Source of the DNA: a bacterium BMS3Abin04
GTDB lineage: Bacteria > Bacteroidota > Ignavibacteria > Ignavibacteriales > Melioribacteraceae
Reading direction: 5' to 3'
Assembly (NCBI GenBank): GCA_002898175.1
Contig: BDSW01000041.1
Coordinates: forward strand, 1-34,815
DNA length: 34,815 nt
Made by a program: the position numbers and the translations under genes
Notes under the pieces: generated by a model
What the model was told of the DNA's origin: nothing
Database searches by the model: none
What the model saw: the letters and a program-made list of their open reading frames with translations, nothing else
In this document: piece after piece, positions 1-10,261 of the stretch
Position numbering within the stretch: position 1 is the stretch's first letter
Layout: every line of letters starts with the position of its first letter

Positions 1-1043
1 ACATATTTTTCTTTGAACTCGTCCCATCTAGATTTAGGAATGTACATTCTTGATGCGGCGGAACATTTTTGTCCTTGATATTCAAAAGCGCCTCTAATAG
101 CAGCCGTAACCAATGCATCTACATCAGCTTTATTATGCGCAAAAATAAAATCTTTTCCGCCTGTTTCCCCAACAATCCTGGGATAAGCTTTATAATTCAT
201 AATATTATTGGCAATAGTTTTCCACATATTTTGGAAAGTAGCGGTTGAGCCTGTAAAGTGAATACCTGCAAGGTGTTCGTTCATCATAACGGGCTGCCCA
301 ACACTGCCGCCGGAACCGGAAATAAAGTTAATTACTCCGTCGGGAAGTCCCGCTTCCTTAAATAGCAGCATAAGTTGATAAGCTGAATAAACCGCACTTG
401 ACGCCGGTTTCCAAAGCGAAACATTTCCTACTAAAGCCGGCGCTGTTGGTAAATTACCTGCGATTGATGTAAAATTAAACGGAGTAACAGCAAAGATAAA
501 ACCTTCAAGAGGCCTGTATTCAACTCTATTCCACATACCTTTCGGTGAATAAGGCTGTTCGCTCATCAACTGTGCCATGTAATATGCATTAAATCTCCAA
601 AAGTCGATCAATTCACAGGCTGAATCAATTTCAGCTTGATAGGATACCTTTGATTGCCCAAGCATAGTTGCGGCATTTATACGAGCACGCCACGGTCCGG
701 CCAGCAATTCGGCTGCTTTAAGAAAAATTGATGCTCTTTGTTCCCAAGGCATTTCCGACCAGGTTTTCCACGCTTCTTGTGAGGCTTCAACAGCCATTTG
801 AACTTCTTCCTTACCGGCTCTATGAAATTTGCCCAGAAGTTTTTGATGATTGTGAGGAACTCTCATTTCTCCCATATTGCCGGTTCTAACTTCCTTACCG
901 CCAATTATTAAAGGGACTTCAATCTCTATTTCTTGTAATCGTTTTAACTCGGCTTTTAATTCTTGTCTTTCTCTGCTGCCGGGAAGGTAGGTTAAAATAG
1001 GTTCGTTGATGGGTTTAGAAACCTTAAAAATTGCGTTTGACAT
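1..1043 (-). CDS. pruA: L-glutamate gamma-semialdehyde (1-pyrroline-5-carboxylate) dehydrogenase, 3'-partial (runs off the left edge)
   Basis: Manual translation of the minus strand from ATG at 1043 gives MSNAIFKVSKPINEPILTYLPGSRERQELKAEL..., with aldehyde dehydrogenase motifs such as FTGSTATFQNMWK, YPRIVGETGGKDFIFAH and GAFEYQGQKCSAASR (catalytic Cys). Open to position 1. Confidence 0.93.
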   Translation of the reverse strand, partial: MSNAIFKVSKPINEPILTYLPGSRERQELKAELKRLQEIEIEVPLIIGGKEVRTGNMGEMRVPHNHQKLLGKFHRAGKEEVQMAVEASQEAWKTWSEMPWEQRASIFLKAAELLAGPWRARINAATMLGQSKVSYQAEIDSACELIDFWRFNAYYMAQLMSEQPYSPKGMWNRVEYRPLEGFIFAVTPFNFTSIAGNLPTAPALVGNVSLWKPASSAVYSAYQLMLLFKEAGLPDGVINFISGSGGSVGQPVMMNEHLAGIHFTGSTATFQNMWKTIANNIMNYKAYPRIVGETGGKDFIFAHNKADVDALVTAAIRGAFEYQGQKCSAASRMYIPKSRWDEFKEKY

Positions 1044-1524
1044 ACTCTTTTCCTCCAATTTTTTCAATAATTTATTTTGCAATATATAATTATTTTCTTA
1101 CTTAAGAACAAACATTTGTGAAGATTTCTTATGTAAAAATAGTACATTTTTGTCTTCTATAAAAATTTTGATTAAGTGTTAAACAGCAATTCTTTCCAAC
1201 ATCAGAAAACAAGAGATTCGCTTTATATTTAACAAATTTCAGAAGTTCAAGATTCGTATTAGATTTTTCTCAAAACGAACAAAAAACTTTACTACAGAGT
1301 ATTCAATTAAAATTTAGAACATCAACCGGAATGCTTAAGGGTCAAAACCGTCAGCTTGGCAAGTTGACTTACAAATCATAAAAGGAATCAAAATCTTAGA
1401 AAATCGCCGAGTTTAAAAACTTCAAATTCTTAAAACAAAAAATGTGCTGCAGAACAAATTATAAAAAATTATTTCCAACTAATTAATTACCAAAAATAAA
1501 CAAGGCAAATATTCGGAAATTATT

Positions 1525-2427
1525 ATGAAGCGTGCATTATATGGAATATTACTTTCTCTATTAATCTCAACCGAGTTGTTTGCTCAAAGCGGTACATCAA
1601 ACAAAGAAGCAATATTCATCTTTAATTATAGAGTTAATAGATTGTTTAGTATCCCGACTTCAAGAATATACCGCTCGCTTGATTTTGGAATTACAGTCGG
1701 AAGTAATTTTAATGACAGCGGAATAGAAAATTTTTCTGGTTCATTCGGATTCGGTTTGTTCAATTTAGTAGAATTTCAAATTATATCTAATCCGGTAGAT
1801 TACACTAATTTTAAGCGCCGGCAAAACAATTTGGAACTATCGGCAAAACTAAAATTGATGAGCGAAAAACCATTTTGGCCGGGGATTTCCATCGGAGGAA
1901 CAACTAACATTGCGCAATTAAGGACAAGGCTAAATGAGTCTCGACTTAAGTTAGAAAATGAAAAAGGATATAATTTGGGTTTGCGTTCAATTGATTACAA
2001 TATAAGAATAAATAAATTTTACTTGGTGATGAGCAAAAGATTATTTTCAACAGTTAACTTGCATTTGGGAATAAATCTAAATCAATTAAATTTTAACAAT
2101 ATAAATACGAAATACAATTTTGGTAAAGATAATTACTCCGTTAATAATTTACGCAAAAGTGTGATTGAATATTTTGGCGGAATAGATTTTGTATTAAACG
2201 GAAGGACAAAGTTTTTGCTTGAAATTTTCTCCGGTCCCCTTTTGGATTTAGATGTATCAAACGGAAATATTCTTCTTAAACAAAAAACTATAGTTAATGC
2301 CGGAATGCGAACTTTTATAAACGGATGGTTTGTTGTAGAATACGGACTTCATTTTGATGACCAATATAGTAACCTTGAGAACATCCAGCTTAGAGTGGGT
2401 TTAACTGCATTTTGGAATATCTACTGA
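1525..2427 (+). CDS. Putative outer-membrane beta-barrel/hypothetical protein with signal peptide
   Basis: 300 aa ORF with N-terminal signal peptide (MKRALYGILLSLLISTELFAQ) and alternating aromatic/hydrophobic strands typical of a barrel; followed by a strong hairpin. Confidence 0.7.
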   Translation: MKRALYGILLSLLISTELFAQSGTSNKEAIFIFNYRVNRLFSIPTSRIYRSLDFGITVGSNFNDSGIENFSGSFGFGLFNLVEFQIISNPVDYTNFKRRQNNLELSAKLKLMSEKPFWPGISIGGTTNIAQLRTRLNESRLKLENEKGYNLGLRSIDYNIRINKFYLVMSKRLFSTVNLHLGINLNQLNFNNINTKYNFGKDNYSVNNLRKSVIEYFGGIDFVLNGRTKFLLEIFSGPLLDLDVSNGNILLKQKTIVNAGMRTFINGWFVVEYGLHFDDQYSNLENIQLRVGLTAFWNIY

Positions 2428-2431
2428 CAAA

Positions 2432-2456
2432 AAACCCCGAAGTGAATCCGGGGTTT
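2432..2456. terminator. Bidirectional rho-independent terminator between convergent genes
   Basis: Perfect 8-bp stem aaaccccg / cggggttt with 9-nt loop, A-run upstream and T-rich downstream, between the + strand barrel gene and minus strand hslU. Confidence 0.8.
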
Positions 2457-2482
2457 AATATCGTTCAACAATAATATCGAAA

Positions 2483-3850
2483 CTACAATATATACTTACT
2501 CAAATCCCTATCTTTAACAATCTTATCCAATTTATCATTTACCATCTTACCGCTTATTATTACTTTCCCGGCAGGCATTTTATCCGGTACATCGAATAGA
2601 ATGTCTTCCAGCAATGTTGTTAAAATAGTATGAAGTCTTCTAGCGCCGATGTTTTCTACTTCTTCATTTACCAAGGCTGCTGTTTTAGCTACTTCTCTAA
2701 TTGCATCATCTTCAAACTGTATTTTCACTCCTTCCGTCTCTAGCAAGGCTGCATATTGTTTAAGCAGAGCATTCTGCGGAAGTGTTAAAATCTTTACAAA
2801 ATCCTCCTCCGTTAAACTCTTTAATTCAACACGAATCGGAAACCTGCCTTGGAGTTCCGGTATTAGATCGGACGGTTTAGCAATATGAAACGCACCCGAA
2901 GCTAAGAAAAGGATATGATCGGTTTTTACAGGTCCATATTTTGTGTTGACGGTAGAACCCTCAACAATCGGCAGTAAATCCCTCTGCACGCCTTCACGGG
3001 AAACATCCGGACCGGATTTAGACTTGCTTGAAGCGGCTACTTTATCAATTTCATCAATAAATACAATACCTGTATCCTGCACTCTTTTTATAGCTTCTTT
3101 TTGAACTTGCTCCATATCAATTAATTTCTGCGCTTCTTCTTGTGCTATAATTCTACGAGCATCTTTAATGCTTGTTTTCCTTTTTTTTCGTTTTTTAGGC
3201 ATCATATTGCCTACTATTTCCTGAATGTTTATCCCCATATCATCCATACCAAACGGACCAAGGACCTGCATGCCAACGGAATTGGAAACAGTGTCAAACT
3301 CAATCATTTTATCATCAAGTTCTCCATTCTGCAGTTTTTTCCTCATCCATTCACGAGTCTTTTCATTCTGGAGCATCTCTTCGGAATTGTCTTCACCGGT
3401 GCTTGTTGTAACCTTTCTTACCGGAGGAATAAGTATATCCAAAACCTTCTCTTCTGCCAGGTGCTCGGCTTTTTCCTTAACCAATTCGGTTTTTTCCGAT
3501 CTAACCATATTAACTGAAAGCTCTGTTAAATCTCTTATCATTGATTCAACATCCCGACCGACATAACCGACTTCCGTAAATTTAGAAGCCTCAACTTTAT
3601 AAAACGGTGCACCGGTTAGCTTGGCTAATCTTCGGGCAATTTCCGTTTTACCAACTCCCGTAGGACCGATTAAAATAATATTATTAGGCATTATTTCTTC
3701 ACGCATTACCTCTTCAACCATTTGTCTTCGCCATCTATTCCTTAAAGCAATTCCAACGGCGCGTTTAGCTTCATCTTGTCCGATGATATATTTATTTAGT
3801 TCTGTTACAATTTGACTTGGAGTTAAATTTTCCATTTTAATTTTTTTCAT
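2483..3850 (-). CDS. hslU: ATP-dependent protease ATPase subunit HslU (ClpY)
   Basis: 455 aa; [34 protein letters not shown], Walker [10 protein letters not shown], Walker [11 protein letters not shown]; adjacent to hslV. Confidence 0.97.
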   Translation of the reverse strand: MKKIKMENLTPSQIVTELNKYIIGQDEAKRAVGIALRNRWRRQMVEEVMREEIMPNNIILIGPTGVGKTEIARRLAKLTGAPFYKVEASKFTEVGYVGRDVESMIRDLTELSVNMVRSEKTELVKEKAEHLAEEKVLDILIPPVRKVTTSTGEDNSEEMLQNEKTREWMRKKLQNGELDDKMIEFDTVSNSVGMQVLGPFGMDDMGINIQEIVGNMMPKKRKKRKTSIKDARRIIAQEEAQKLIDMEQVQKEAIKRVQDTGIVFIDEIDKVAASSKSKSGPDVSREGVQRDLLPIVEGSTVNTKYGPVKTDHILFLASGAFHIAKPSDLIPELQGRFPIRVELKSLTEEDFVKILTLPQNALLKQYAALLETEGVKIQFEDDAIREVAKTAALVNEEVENIGARRLHTILTTLLEDILFDVPDKMPAGKVIISGKMVNDKLDKIVKDRDLSKYIL

Positions 3851-3862
3851 TATAATTCCATT

Positions 3863-4405
3863 TTATTTTTCTACTACTTCAACATTTATTTTATCATTAG
3901 TATAAATACAAATTTCGGAAGCCGTTTTTAAAGCTTCGTGAACAATTTCCTCTGCCGATAGATCGCTATATTTAACCAGCATTTTAGCCGCAGCCAGAGC
4001 GTACATTCCGCCGGAACCGATAGCAACAATGTTATCATCCGGTTCAATTACGTCTCCCGTTCCGGAAACCACAAATGTTTTATCTTCGGAAACCACGGCA
4101 AGCATTGCTTCCAGTCGCCTAAGATATTTATCCGTTCGCCAATCTTTTGCCAATTCTACAACAGCTCGACTAACATTTCCGCTGTATTGTTCCAATTTTT
4201 CTTCGAAACGTCCGAGCAATGTAAAAGCATCGGCGGCTGAACCTGCAAAACCTACTACAACTTTTCCACTTAAAAGTTTTCTAATTTTCACGGAGTTGTG
4301 TTTCATTACAGTATTGCCCAGCGTCACCTGACCATCGCCGCCAATAGCAGCTACACCTTTGTGTATTATACCCAGTATCGTTGTTGATTTTATGTTCCTT
4401 TTCAA
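3863..4405 (-). CDS. hslV: ATP-dependent protease peptidase subunit HslV (ClpQ)
   Basis: 180 aa; [37 protein letters not shown], catalytic Thr after a short propeptide, immediately upstream of hslU. Confidence 0.97.
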   Translation of the reverse strand: MKRNIKSTTILGIIHKGVAAIGGDGQVTLGNTVMKHNSVKIRKLLSGKVVVGFAGSAADAFTLLGRFEEKLEQYSGNVSRAVVELAKDWRTDKYLRRLEAMLAVVSEDKTFVVSGTGDVIEPDDNIVAIGSGGMYALAAAKMLVKYSDLSAEEIVHEALKTASEICIYTNDKINVEVVEK

Positions 4406-4516
4406 TTTATCCTCTAAAATATTTTTTGAAATATAAACTTAACTAATTACTTTTGATTTTCTATAAAAACCGGATATTATTTTCGCTAGAATATTAATTG
4501 ACTGGTTTTTCCTAAA

Positions 4517-6355
4517 TTACGGTAAAATTTGTTTGCCCGATTTCCATTTTTGATACCACTCATAAAAAGGAGGTGTAATTGGGAAAGCCAATATCCTTCC
4601 GCCAAAACCCATATAACGGTAAACAAGCATATTTAAATTATTAACTTTTATAGAGTTTAACAACCTATTATTAATTGATACTCCATACTTATTTGCCAGC
4701 TCAGCTGTTCTGCTTTCCAATTTGTTCTTAACTTTTTTATATCTTAATTCAGATTTGATTTCATCTTTAATATCGGTAAAAGCTTTAGGAATTTTTACTT
4801 TTGGTTTTCTTTTCCCAATAAGCTTGAAGATTGAATAACCATCATTTGTTTTTAGCGGGCCGTAAATTTCCCCGACTTTCATTTCCCCGGCAATTTTTCC
4901 TATATCACCATACATAGTTACCGGGAAATATCCGAACTCTCCGCCTTTTTCTTTTGTCCATACCCTTTTAGTATGAATTTTAGCTAATTCTCTTATATCA
5001 GCGCTTTTATCCAAAGCTTTTAAAACTTCATTTACAACATCCAAGCTATCCGTTAAAATTTCAATTATATTAACTTCTTCTACCGGTGTTGCCGTTTTGT
5101 ACTTTTCCTGATAATATTTCAGAGCTTCGTCATCGGAAACTTTTACGGATTTAATAATATTGCTTTTATAAAGCTGTGCAAGATAATTATCTTTCCACAT
5201 ATCGGTCATACTTTTTACGGAAGGTAAACTATTCAATCCTTCTTTATAACCTTCTTGAGATAAAAGTATCAATGAAATAAATCTTTTTACCCTGGAATTT
5301 AATTGTGCAGCTATAATTTTAGGGTTAGTTGTGTTTGTATAAAAACCCTCAAATATAAATTCTCTTAAAAATTTCTTTACGGAAATAGGAGTACTATTAA
5401 TTTTTACCAAAATCATTTTTAGCGTATCGGGTCCAAGTCTGTTTTCAAGTTCTTTCAAATTTTCTTCACTAAAAACTATTTTTTCACCATCTTTAATTTT
5501 TAATTTTTCTTTATCCTCTTTGATTATTTCCGCTAAATTTCCGGCAATGCTCCAAAACAAAGTTCCTTTGGCTGTAACTTTTTTATCATTAAAAAAGTTT
5601 TGGTAATAACGCTGAAAAATTTCACCTTCTTTTCTGTCTTCTACGGTTTGTCTAACTTTCTTTTGAATTTCGGCTAAGCTTTCATTCTTTTGCAAAACAC
5701 GCGGTTCTAACTTATCTAACTTAAATATGTAATAACCGTCCGGTGATTCTACGGGAATAGTATATCCTCCGACTTTCAAGGAGTAAAGTGCATTTTCAAC
5801 CTTTTTATCCATCTGACCAAAATTAACTGTGTAAGGATTTGTTTTATCCTTGGCCTCCTGCCGTAATTTCAACAAACTATCAAACTTTGCACCGGTTTGT
5901 AACTGTTTATAGAGCTCTTTAATTTCATCGGAATTTTTTGAATAAATATAACTAACAACAAGTGTTTTCTTTGCCCGGTTGTATCCTTCAAATAAATCGG
6001 ATTTCTTGATTTTCACTTTATCTTTAATTTTATTTTTGTAAAGTGCATCCCGCACATACATTTCTTCAAGAGCTTTATAAGTATTCTGCATTACATCCGT
6101 CGTATCGTAGCCGTCTTTTTCTGCCTGCAAAGCAAATAATTTTTCTGCAATTAATGTTTCAAGAAGTTCTTTCTTCTTTTCCTTTTCATTTAGTTCTGTC
6201 CGGTTTAATTGCGGAACAAACTCGAAACGTTCTTTGAATTCCTCGACGGAAATTGATTTGTTTCCAATCTTAACAACCGGCTTCGTATTGTTTTGTGCGT
6301 AAATACCTATTGAAGTAAAGAATACTAAGGATAGTACAGCTTTATGTAGTTTCAT
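4517..6355 (-). CDS. Peptidylprolyl isomerase, PpiC/SurA-like, periplasmic
   Basis: 612 aa with signal peptide; two parvulin-like segments (e.g. WTKEKGGEFGYFPVTMYGDIGKIAGEMKVGEIYGPLKTNDGYSIFKL) and a SurA-like N-terminal helical region. Confidence 0.85.
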   Translation of the reverse strand: MKLHKAVLSLVFFTSIGIYAQNNTKPVVKIGNKSISVEEFKERFEFVPQLNRTELNEKEKKKELLETLIAEKLFALQAEKDGYDTTDVMQNTYKALEEMYVRDALYKNKIKDKVKIKKSDLFEGYNRAKKTLVVSYIYSKNSDEIKELYKQLQTGAKFDSLLKLRQEAKDKTNPYTVNFGQMDKKVENALYSLKVGGYTIPVESPDGYYIFKLDKLEPRVLQKNESLAEIQKKVRQTVEDRKEGEIFQRYYQNFFNDKKVTAKGTLFWSIAGNLAEIIKEDKEKLKIKDGEKIVFSEENLKELENRLGPDTLKMILVKINSTPISVKKFLREFIFEGFYTNTTNPKIIAAQLNSRVKRFISLILLSQEGYKEGLNSLPSVKSMTDMWKDNYLAQLYKSNIIKSVKVSDDEALKYYQEKYKTATPVEEVNIIEILTDSLDVVNEVLKALDKSADIRELAKIHTKRVWTKEKGGEFGYFPVTMYGDIGKIAGEMKVGEIYGPLKTNDGYSIFKLIGKRKPKVKIPKAFTDIKDEIKSELRYKKVKNKLESRTAELANKYGVSINNRLLNSIKVNNLNMLVYRYMGFGGRILAFPITPPFYEWYQKWKSGKQILP

Positions 6356-6999
6356 ATTTCTTCTTTTGCCAAATCACTTTTTGTAGCTTTATACGGAATA
6401 AGTTTTGGAACGATTTTTTGATATTTAAGGTATCTTACACCAAAACGTTCAATAAGTTTCTTTTCTTCGAAGTATGAACCTACATTAAAATAAATAATTG
6501 ATAAAATGATGAATGTAAAATAAAAGAAATCCATTTCAGGTCTAAACCCAAGAAATAACATTGAAAAGAAATAAATGGGATGCCGGCTGTACTTAAATGC
6601 TCCTCCTACAATGAAAGTTAAATTTTCATCTAACTCTTCAATTTTATAAGTCCCCTTAAAATATCTTTGAATTTGCCCAATGCCAATAAATTCGCCAACA
6701 TCAATGCTTGTTGAAGCCCAAATAAGTCCCGCTAAGCTAAGCGCTTGCAAAATTACAACCAGGATATCGAAGGGAGGTTGTAAATCATATATTATTACAT
6801 CGGGTTTAGGAGAAAGTGCATAAAAAATGTAAAAAATAGCCAAAGATGAAAGATTATAAAATAAACGGTAGAATGCTATTTTTATACCGAATTTTCTAAT
6901 CATCCAAAACTTAATTTTGTTGGATGCAAAAATTGAATGGGAAACTCCAAACAATAAAAATAGACTTAAGATTATTAGACCGTCAATAACTAGATTCAT
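6352..6999 (-). CDS. Isoprenylcysteine carboxyl methyltransferase/NnrU-like integral membrane protein
   Basis: 215 aa with several TM segments and a KYSRHPIYF motif typical of ICMT/PEMT-like methyltransferases; ATGA overlaps with both neighbours. Confidence 0.7.
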   Translation of the reverse strand: MNLVIDGLIILSLFLLFGVSHSIFASNKIKFWMIRKFGIKIAFYRLFYNLSSLAIFYIFYALSPKPDVIIYDLQPPFDILVVILQALSLAGLIWASTSIDVGEFIGIGQIQRYFKGTYKIEELDENLTFIVGGAFKYSRHPIYFFSMLFLGFRPEMDFFYFTFIILSIIYFNVGSYFEEKKLIERFGVRYLKYQKIVPKLIPYKATKSDLAKEEI

Positions 7000-8453
7000 A
7001 ATTCCTTTCTAAGCCGGGCAACCGGAATTCTTAATTGTTCCCTATATTTTGCCACTGTTCTTCTTGCAATGTGAATGCCTTTATCTTTAAGCATTTTAGC
7101 AATTTTGTCATCACTGTAAGGAAGATTTTTCGATTCACTATCTATAATTTCTTTAATTAGTTCTTTAATATGTTTGTTCGATATTTCATTTCCGGAATCT
7201 GTAGTTAATCCTTCACTAAAAAAATATTTTAACTCATGTATACCCACAGGACTTTGAACATATTTTCCGTTAACTACACGACTAATTGTAGAAATATCCA
7301 TCTGAATTTCATCGGCAATATCTTTATAAATCATTGGTTTTAATGCTTTAGTACCAAACTCGAAAAATTCATATTGCTTTTCCAGAATAGCACGCATTAT
7401 TTTCATTAAAGTTTCCCTTCGCTGCTGAATTGAAGCAATAAACCATTTTGCCGATTCAAATTTTTCACGAAGAAATTTATGAGTTTCTTTTTCGCGCTTT
7501 TTAATTTTTCTTTTTCGCTTATTTACATTAAGCATTTCAAGGTAAGTTTGACTAATCGTAACGGACGGAACGCTTCTGTCGTTTAATGTAATAATATAAT
7601 TTTCATCTACTTTTTCAATAACAAAATCCGGTGTAATTTGGTTTGATTCCGTTAAATCGCTTGATCCTTCGCCTGGTTTCGGATTTAGTTTATGAATTAG
7701 ATTAAGTGTGGTTTTTAAAGTATCGCGAGTAAGGTCCATACTTTCTTGAATAGCGGTAAATCTCTTATTTACAAAATCGTCGTAATGTTCTTCTAATATT
7801 TTCCCTGCTAAATAAGAATAATAAGGATCGTATGAAGAATTTTTTAATTGAACCAACAAACATTCTTGTAAATTACGGGCGGCAATTCCAACCGGTTCCA
7901 AGATCTGAATCATTTTTAGAACACTCTCTGCAACTTCCAGCGAAACGTCAACATGCTCAAAAAGTTTTAAGTCTTCAACAATTTTAGATAAATCTTCTCT
8001 GAAATAACCGTCCTTGTCCAAGCTGCTGATAATTACCTCTCCAAGAATCATTTGTTCTTCAGGTAAACTCAGCATGTGAAATTGATCCAATAGTCTTTCC
8101 TGAGGAGTTTCGCGAAGCGGGGCAACAGGTCGCGCTTTATCTTCGCCGGGACTTCTATTTATTCTAGTGTCGTCTAATTCCGCATCATTCATATAATCTT
8201 CTACATCAAACTCGTCTTCGCTTTTTTCCGCATCCTCTTTCTCTGCGGCTTTTTCATCCGGATTTTCTTCTTTTTGATCTACAGTTAGTTCCATTTCCTC
8301 GGTTTGAGTTTCTTCAAGAACAGGATTTAATTCAAGTTCGGTTTTAATCCTTTGCTCAAGAGCTAATGTATTTAACTGCAGCAATTTCTGATATTGAATT
8401 TGTTGAGGTGATAATTTTTGAGTTTGAATTAGTCTTTGATGAAGTGATAGCAT
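6996..8453 (-). CDS. rpoN: RNA polymerase sigma-54 factor
   Basis: 485 aa; N-terminal QKLSPQQIQYQKLLQLNTLALEQRI region I, core-binding domain, and RpoN box ARRTVAKYREQL near the C-terminus. Confidence 0.97.
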   Translation of the reverse strand: MLSLHQRLIQTQKLSPQQIQYQKLLQLNTLALEQRIKTELELNPVLEETQTEEMELTVDQKEENPDEKAAEKEDAEKSEDEFDVEDYMNDAELDDTRINRSPGEDKARPVAPLRETPQERLLDQFHMLSLPEEQMILGEVIISSLDKDGYFREDLSKIVEDLKLFEHVDVSLEVAESVLKMIQILEPVGIAARNLQECLLVQLKNSSYDPYYSYLAGKILEEHYDDFVNKRFTAIQESMDLTRDTLKTTLNLIHKLNPKPGEGSSDLTESNQITPDFVIEKVDENYIITLNDRSVPSVTISQTYLEMLNVNKRKRKIKKREKETHKFLREKFESAKWFIASIQQRRETLMKIMRAILEKQYEFFEFGTKALKPMIYKDIADEIQMDISTISRVVNGKYVQSPVGIHELKYFFSEGLTTDSGNEISNKHIKELIKEIIDSESKNLPYSDDKIAKMLKDKGIHIARRTVAKYREQLRIPVARLRKEL

Positions 8454-8455
8454 AT

Positions 8456-9022
8456 TTATTTCTCGTTATATTTATTTAATTTATTATAAAAAGATTTACC
8501 AATACCTCGCTTGATTGAACTTTCGCAAAAATTTAAGATATTAACGTTTTCTTTCTTTCCTTTTTTCAGTGCCGGTTTACAATCGGAATATTCTTCGTAT
8601 TTGAGCATAGGTCCGCCAAAATTAGTTACTCTAATAGGAAATAGATGACACGAAATAGGTTTCCGGAATTTTATTTTTTTTTCAAAATAAACTTTTTCTA
8701 TTGCACATCTCGCAACATCGCCATCCCAATAAACAAAAACACAATCCTTTCTTCCTATGGAACGGACCATTAGCATGTTTTCTTTTTCTTCCCAAAAATC
8801 GCTTTCCGCAATCTCTTTTACATTTCTTTCGGAAAGATTTTCTTTTATAATGTCATAAACTTTCTCAATTTCTTCAATTTCATCTTTTAGTAACGGAGCG
8901 CCGTAATCACTTTTCATTGTGCAGCATGCACCTTTACATTTTTCAAGATCGCAGGAAAACTTTTTTGTAAAAATTTTCTTATCGACTAAAATACCGTTAA
9001 AATCAATAAAATTGCTATTCAT
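8456..9022 (-). CDS. DUF3109 family protein (Cys-rich, putative metal/FeS binding)
   Basis: 188 aa; CDLEKCKGACCTMKSDYGAPL...DCVFVYWDGDVARCAIEKVYFEKKIKFRKPISCHLFPIR typical of DUF3109/YkgJ-like Cys proteins. Confidence 0.85.
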   Translation of the reverse strand: MNSNFIDFNGILVDKKIFTKKFSCDLEKCKGACCTMKSDYGAPLLKDEIEEIEKVYDIIKENLSERNVKEIAESDFWEEKENMLMVRSIGRKDCVFVYWDGDVARCAIEKVYFEKKIKFRKPISCHLFPIRVTNFGGPMLKYEEYSDCKPALKKGKKENVNILNFCESSIKRGIGKSFYNKLNKYNEK

Positions 9023-9221
9023 AAAACTTTGGAATAATTTTTGCTAAAATAACGAATTTAAAAGTACTAGGAAAGTTGAAAGATAAAAATATGCAAAAAA
9101 CGTTAATCGTAAATGGCTAGTTGTAAGGGAAAGCATAGAGACGTGAAAACGCTGAGACGTTAAAACAAAACAGGATGCAGATAAACGTGGAAAAAATATG
9201 ATTCCAGCGGATTAAAAATTA

Positions 9222-10157
9222 TCAACTATCCACGGTCAATTCTTCCACGTTCCATTCTTCTTCTATTTCAGAATCACTCTTTCTAACAATATTGAATATT
9301 CCCGTGAATAAAGATAATTCACTTCCCCAAAACCAGATTTTGAACCATACTCTAAGCCAGACAAACACTTGCTGAACCAGAACAACAACAAGAAACGTAA
9401 TTTTTGATCTTATAAAAATTTCTTGCGAGAATATCAAATAAGCAGCAATTGCTGAAATCGGCAGGATTAAAAGAAGCAGAAACAAAAAAACAACTTTGAA
9501 AAAATATCGAAATACAAATTTGGTTGAAAGCCAAAAAGAAGCAATAGCCTTACGGGATTCGTTTACAAACATTATCACTTTGCTGTAATCGGAAATAAGA
9601 AAAATAAGGGAACTGAGAATTAATTGAACTACAACGCCGGCAATAAATACATAAACAAGCGTCGCTTCACTTTCAACCGATTTACTCAGTCCGGTTAAAA
9701 TTAAAGTTAATGGAAAATATACAATTACTAAAATTATAACTTGGAGAATAAAATTAATTAAAGCTAATTTTAAGAAAGGTAAAATGTAATTTCCGCATCC
9801 GTAAAAAAATTCTTTCAGTGAAAACTTGTTTTCCTTGTTGTAAATAATATGTAGAATTCCACCGCTTAAAAAAACACTAAAAATTATATAAAAAATTGAA
9901 ATCCAAAAGATAATAGAAGTAAACGGTTTTATAGCTTTACCCGAATGCAGAAGGAAATCGCTGTAAGAAGTAAAATCGAATCCATGCAGTAAAGAATAAA
10001 CAGACATCGAATATCCCATTTCATTTTTCATTACTCTAAAAAATGGAACAGCGACCGTAAGCCCAAGAAGAAGAATTATCAAATAAATAAGACTAGTCAT
10101 TTTTTTAGATTTAACCGCCGAGGTAAATCCTTTTGAATATGCTTTTAGTAAATTCAC
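9222..10157 (-). CDS. Multi-pass integral membrane protein, unknown function
   Basis: 311 aa with several predicted TM segments; no family assigned with confidence. Confidence 0.7.
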   Translation of the reverse strand: MNLLKAYSKGFTSAVKSKKMTSLIYLIILLLGLTVAVPFFRVMKNEMGYSMSVYSLLHGFDFTSYSDFLLHSGKAIKPFTSIIFWISIFYIIFSVFLSGGILHIIYNKENKFSLKEFFYGCGNYILPFLKLALINFILQVIILVIVYFPLTLILTGLSKSVESEATLVYVFIAGVVVQLILSSLIFLISDYSKVIMFVNESRKAIASFWLSTKFVFRYFFKVVFLFLLLLILPISAIAAYLIFSQEIFIRSKITFLVVVLVQQVFVWLRVWFKIWFWGSELSLFTGIFNIVRKSDSEIEEEWNVEELTVDS

Positions 10158-10261
10158 GTTATTTCCTATAACTGTTTTCTAACTGATGAAAATTTTTCTT
10201 ACTCCTTTATAAAATTACCACAACGAATAAATAAAGGAAAAATATTTAAATTTATAACATC

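Noticed and set aside
1044-1524. 480-nt intergenic gap as possible ncRNA or tRNA
   Set aside because: No tRNA cloverleaf, strong hairpin or terminator could be recognised by eye.
2649-3815. Plus-strand ORFs (2649-2888, 3140-3517, 3225-3566, 3621-3815) opposite hslU
   Set aside because: Antisense to a highly conserved gene, low-complexity Ser/Phe/Ile-rich translations, no recognisable domain.
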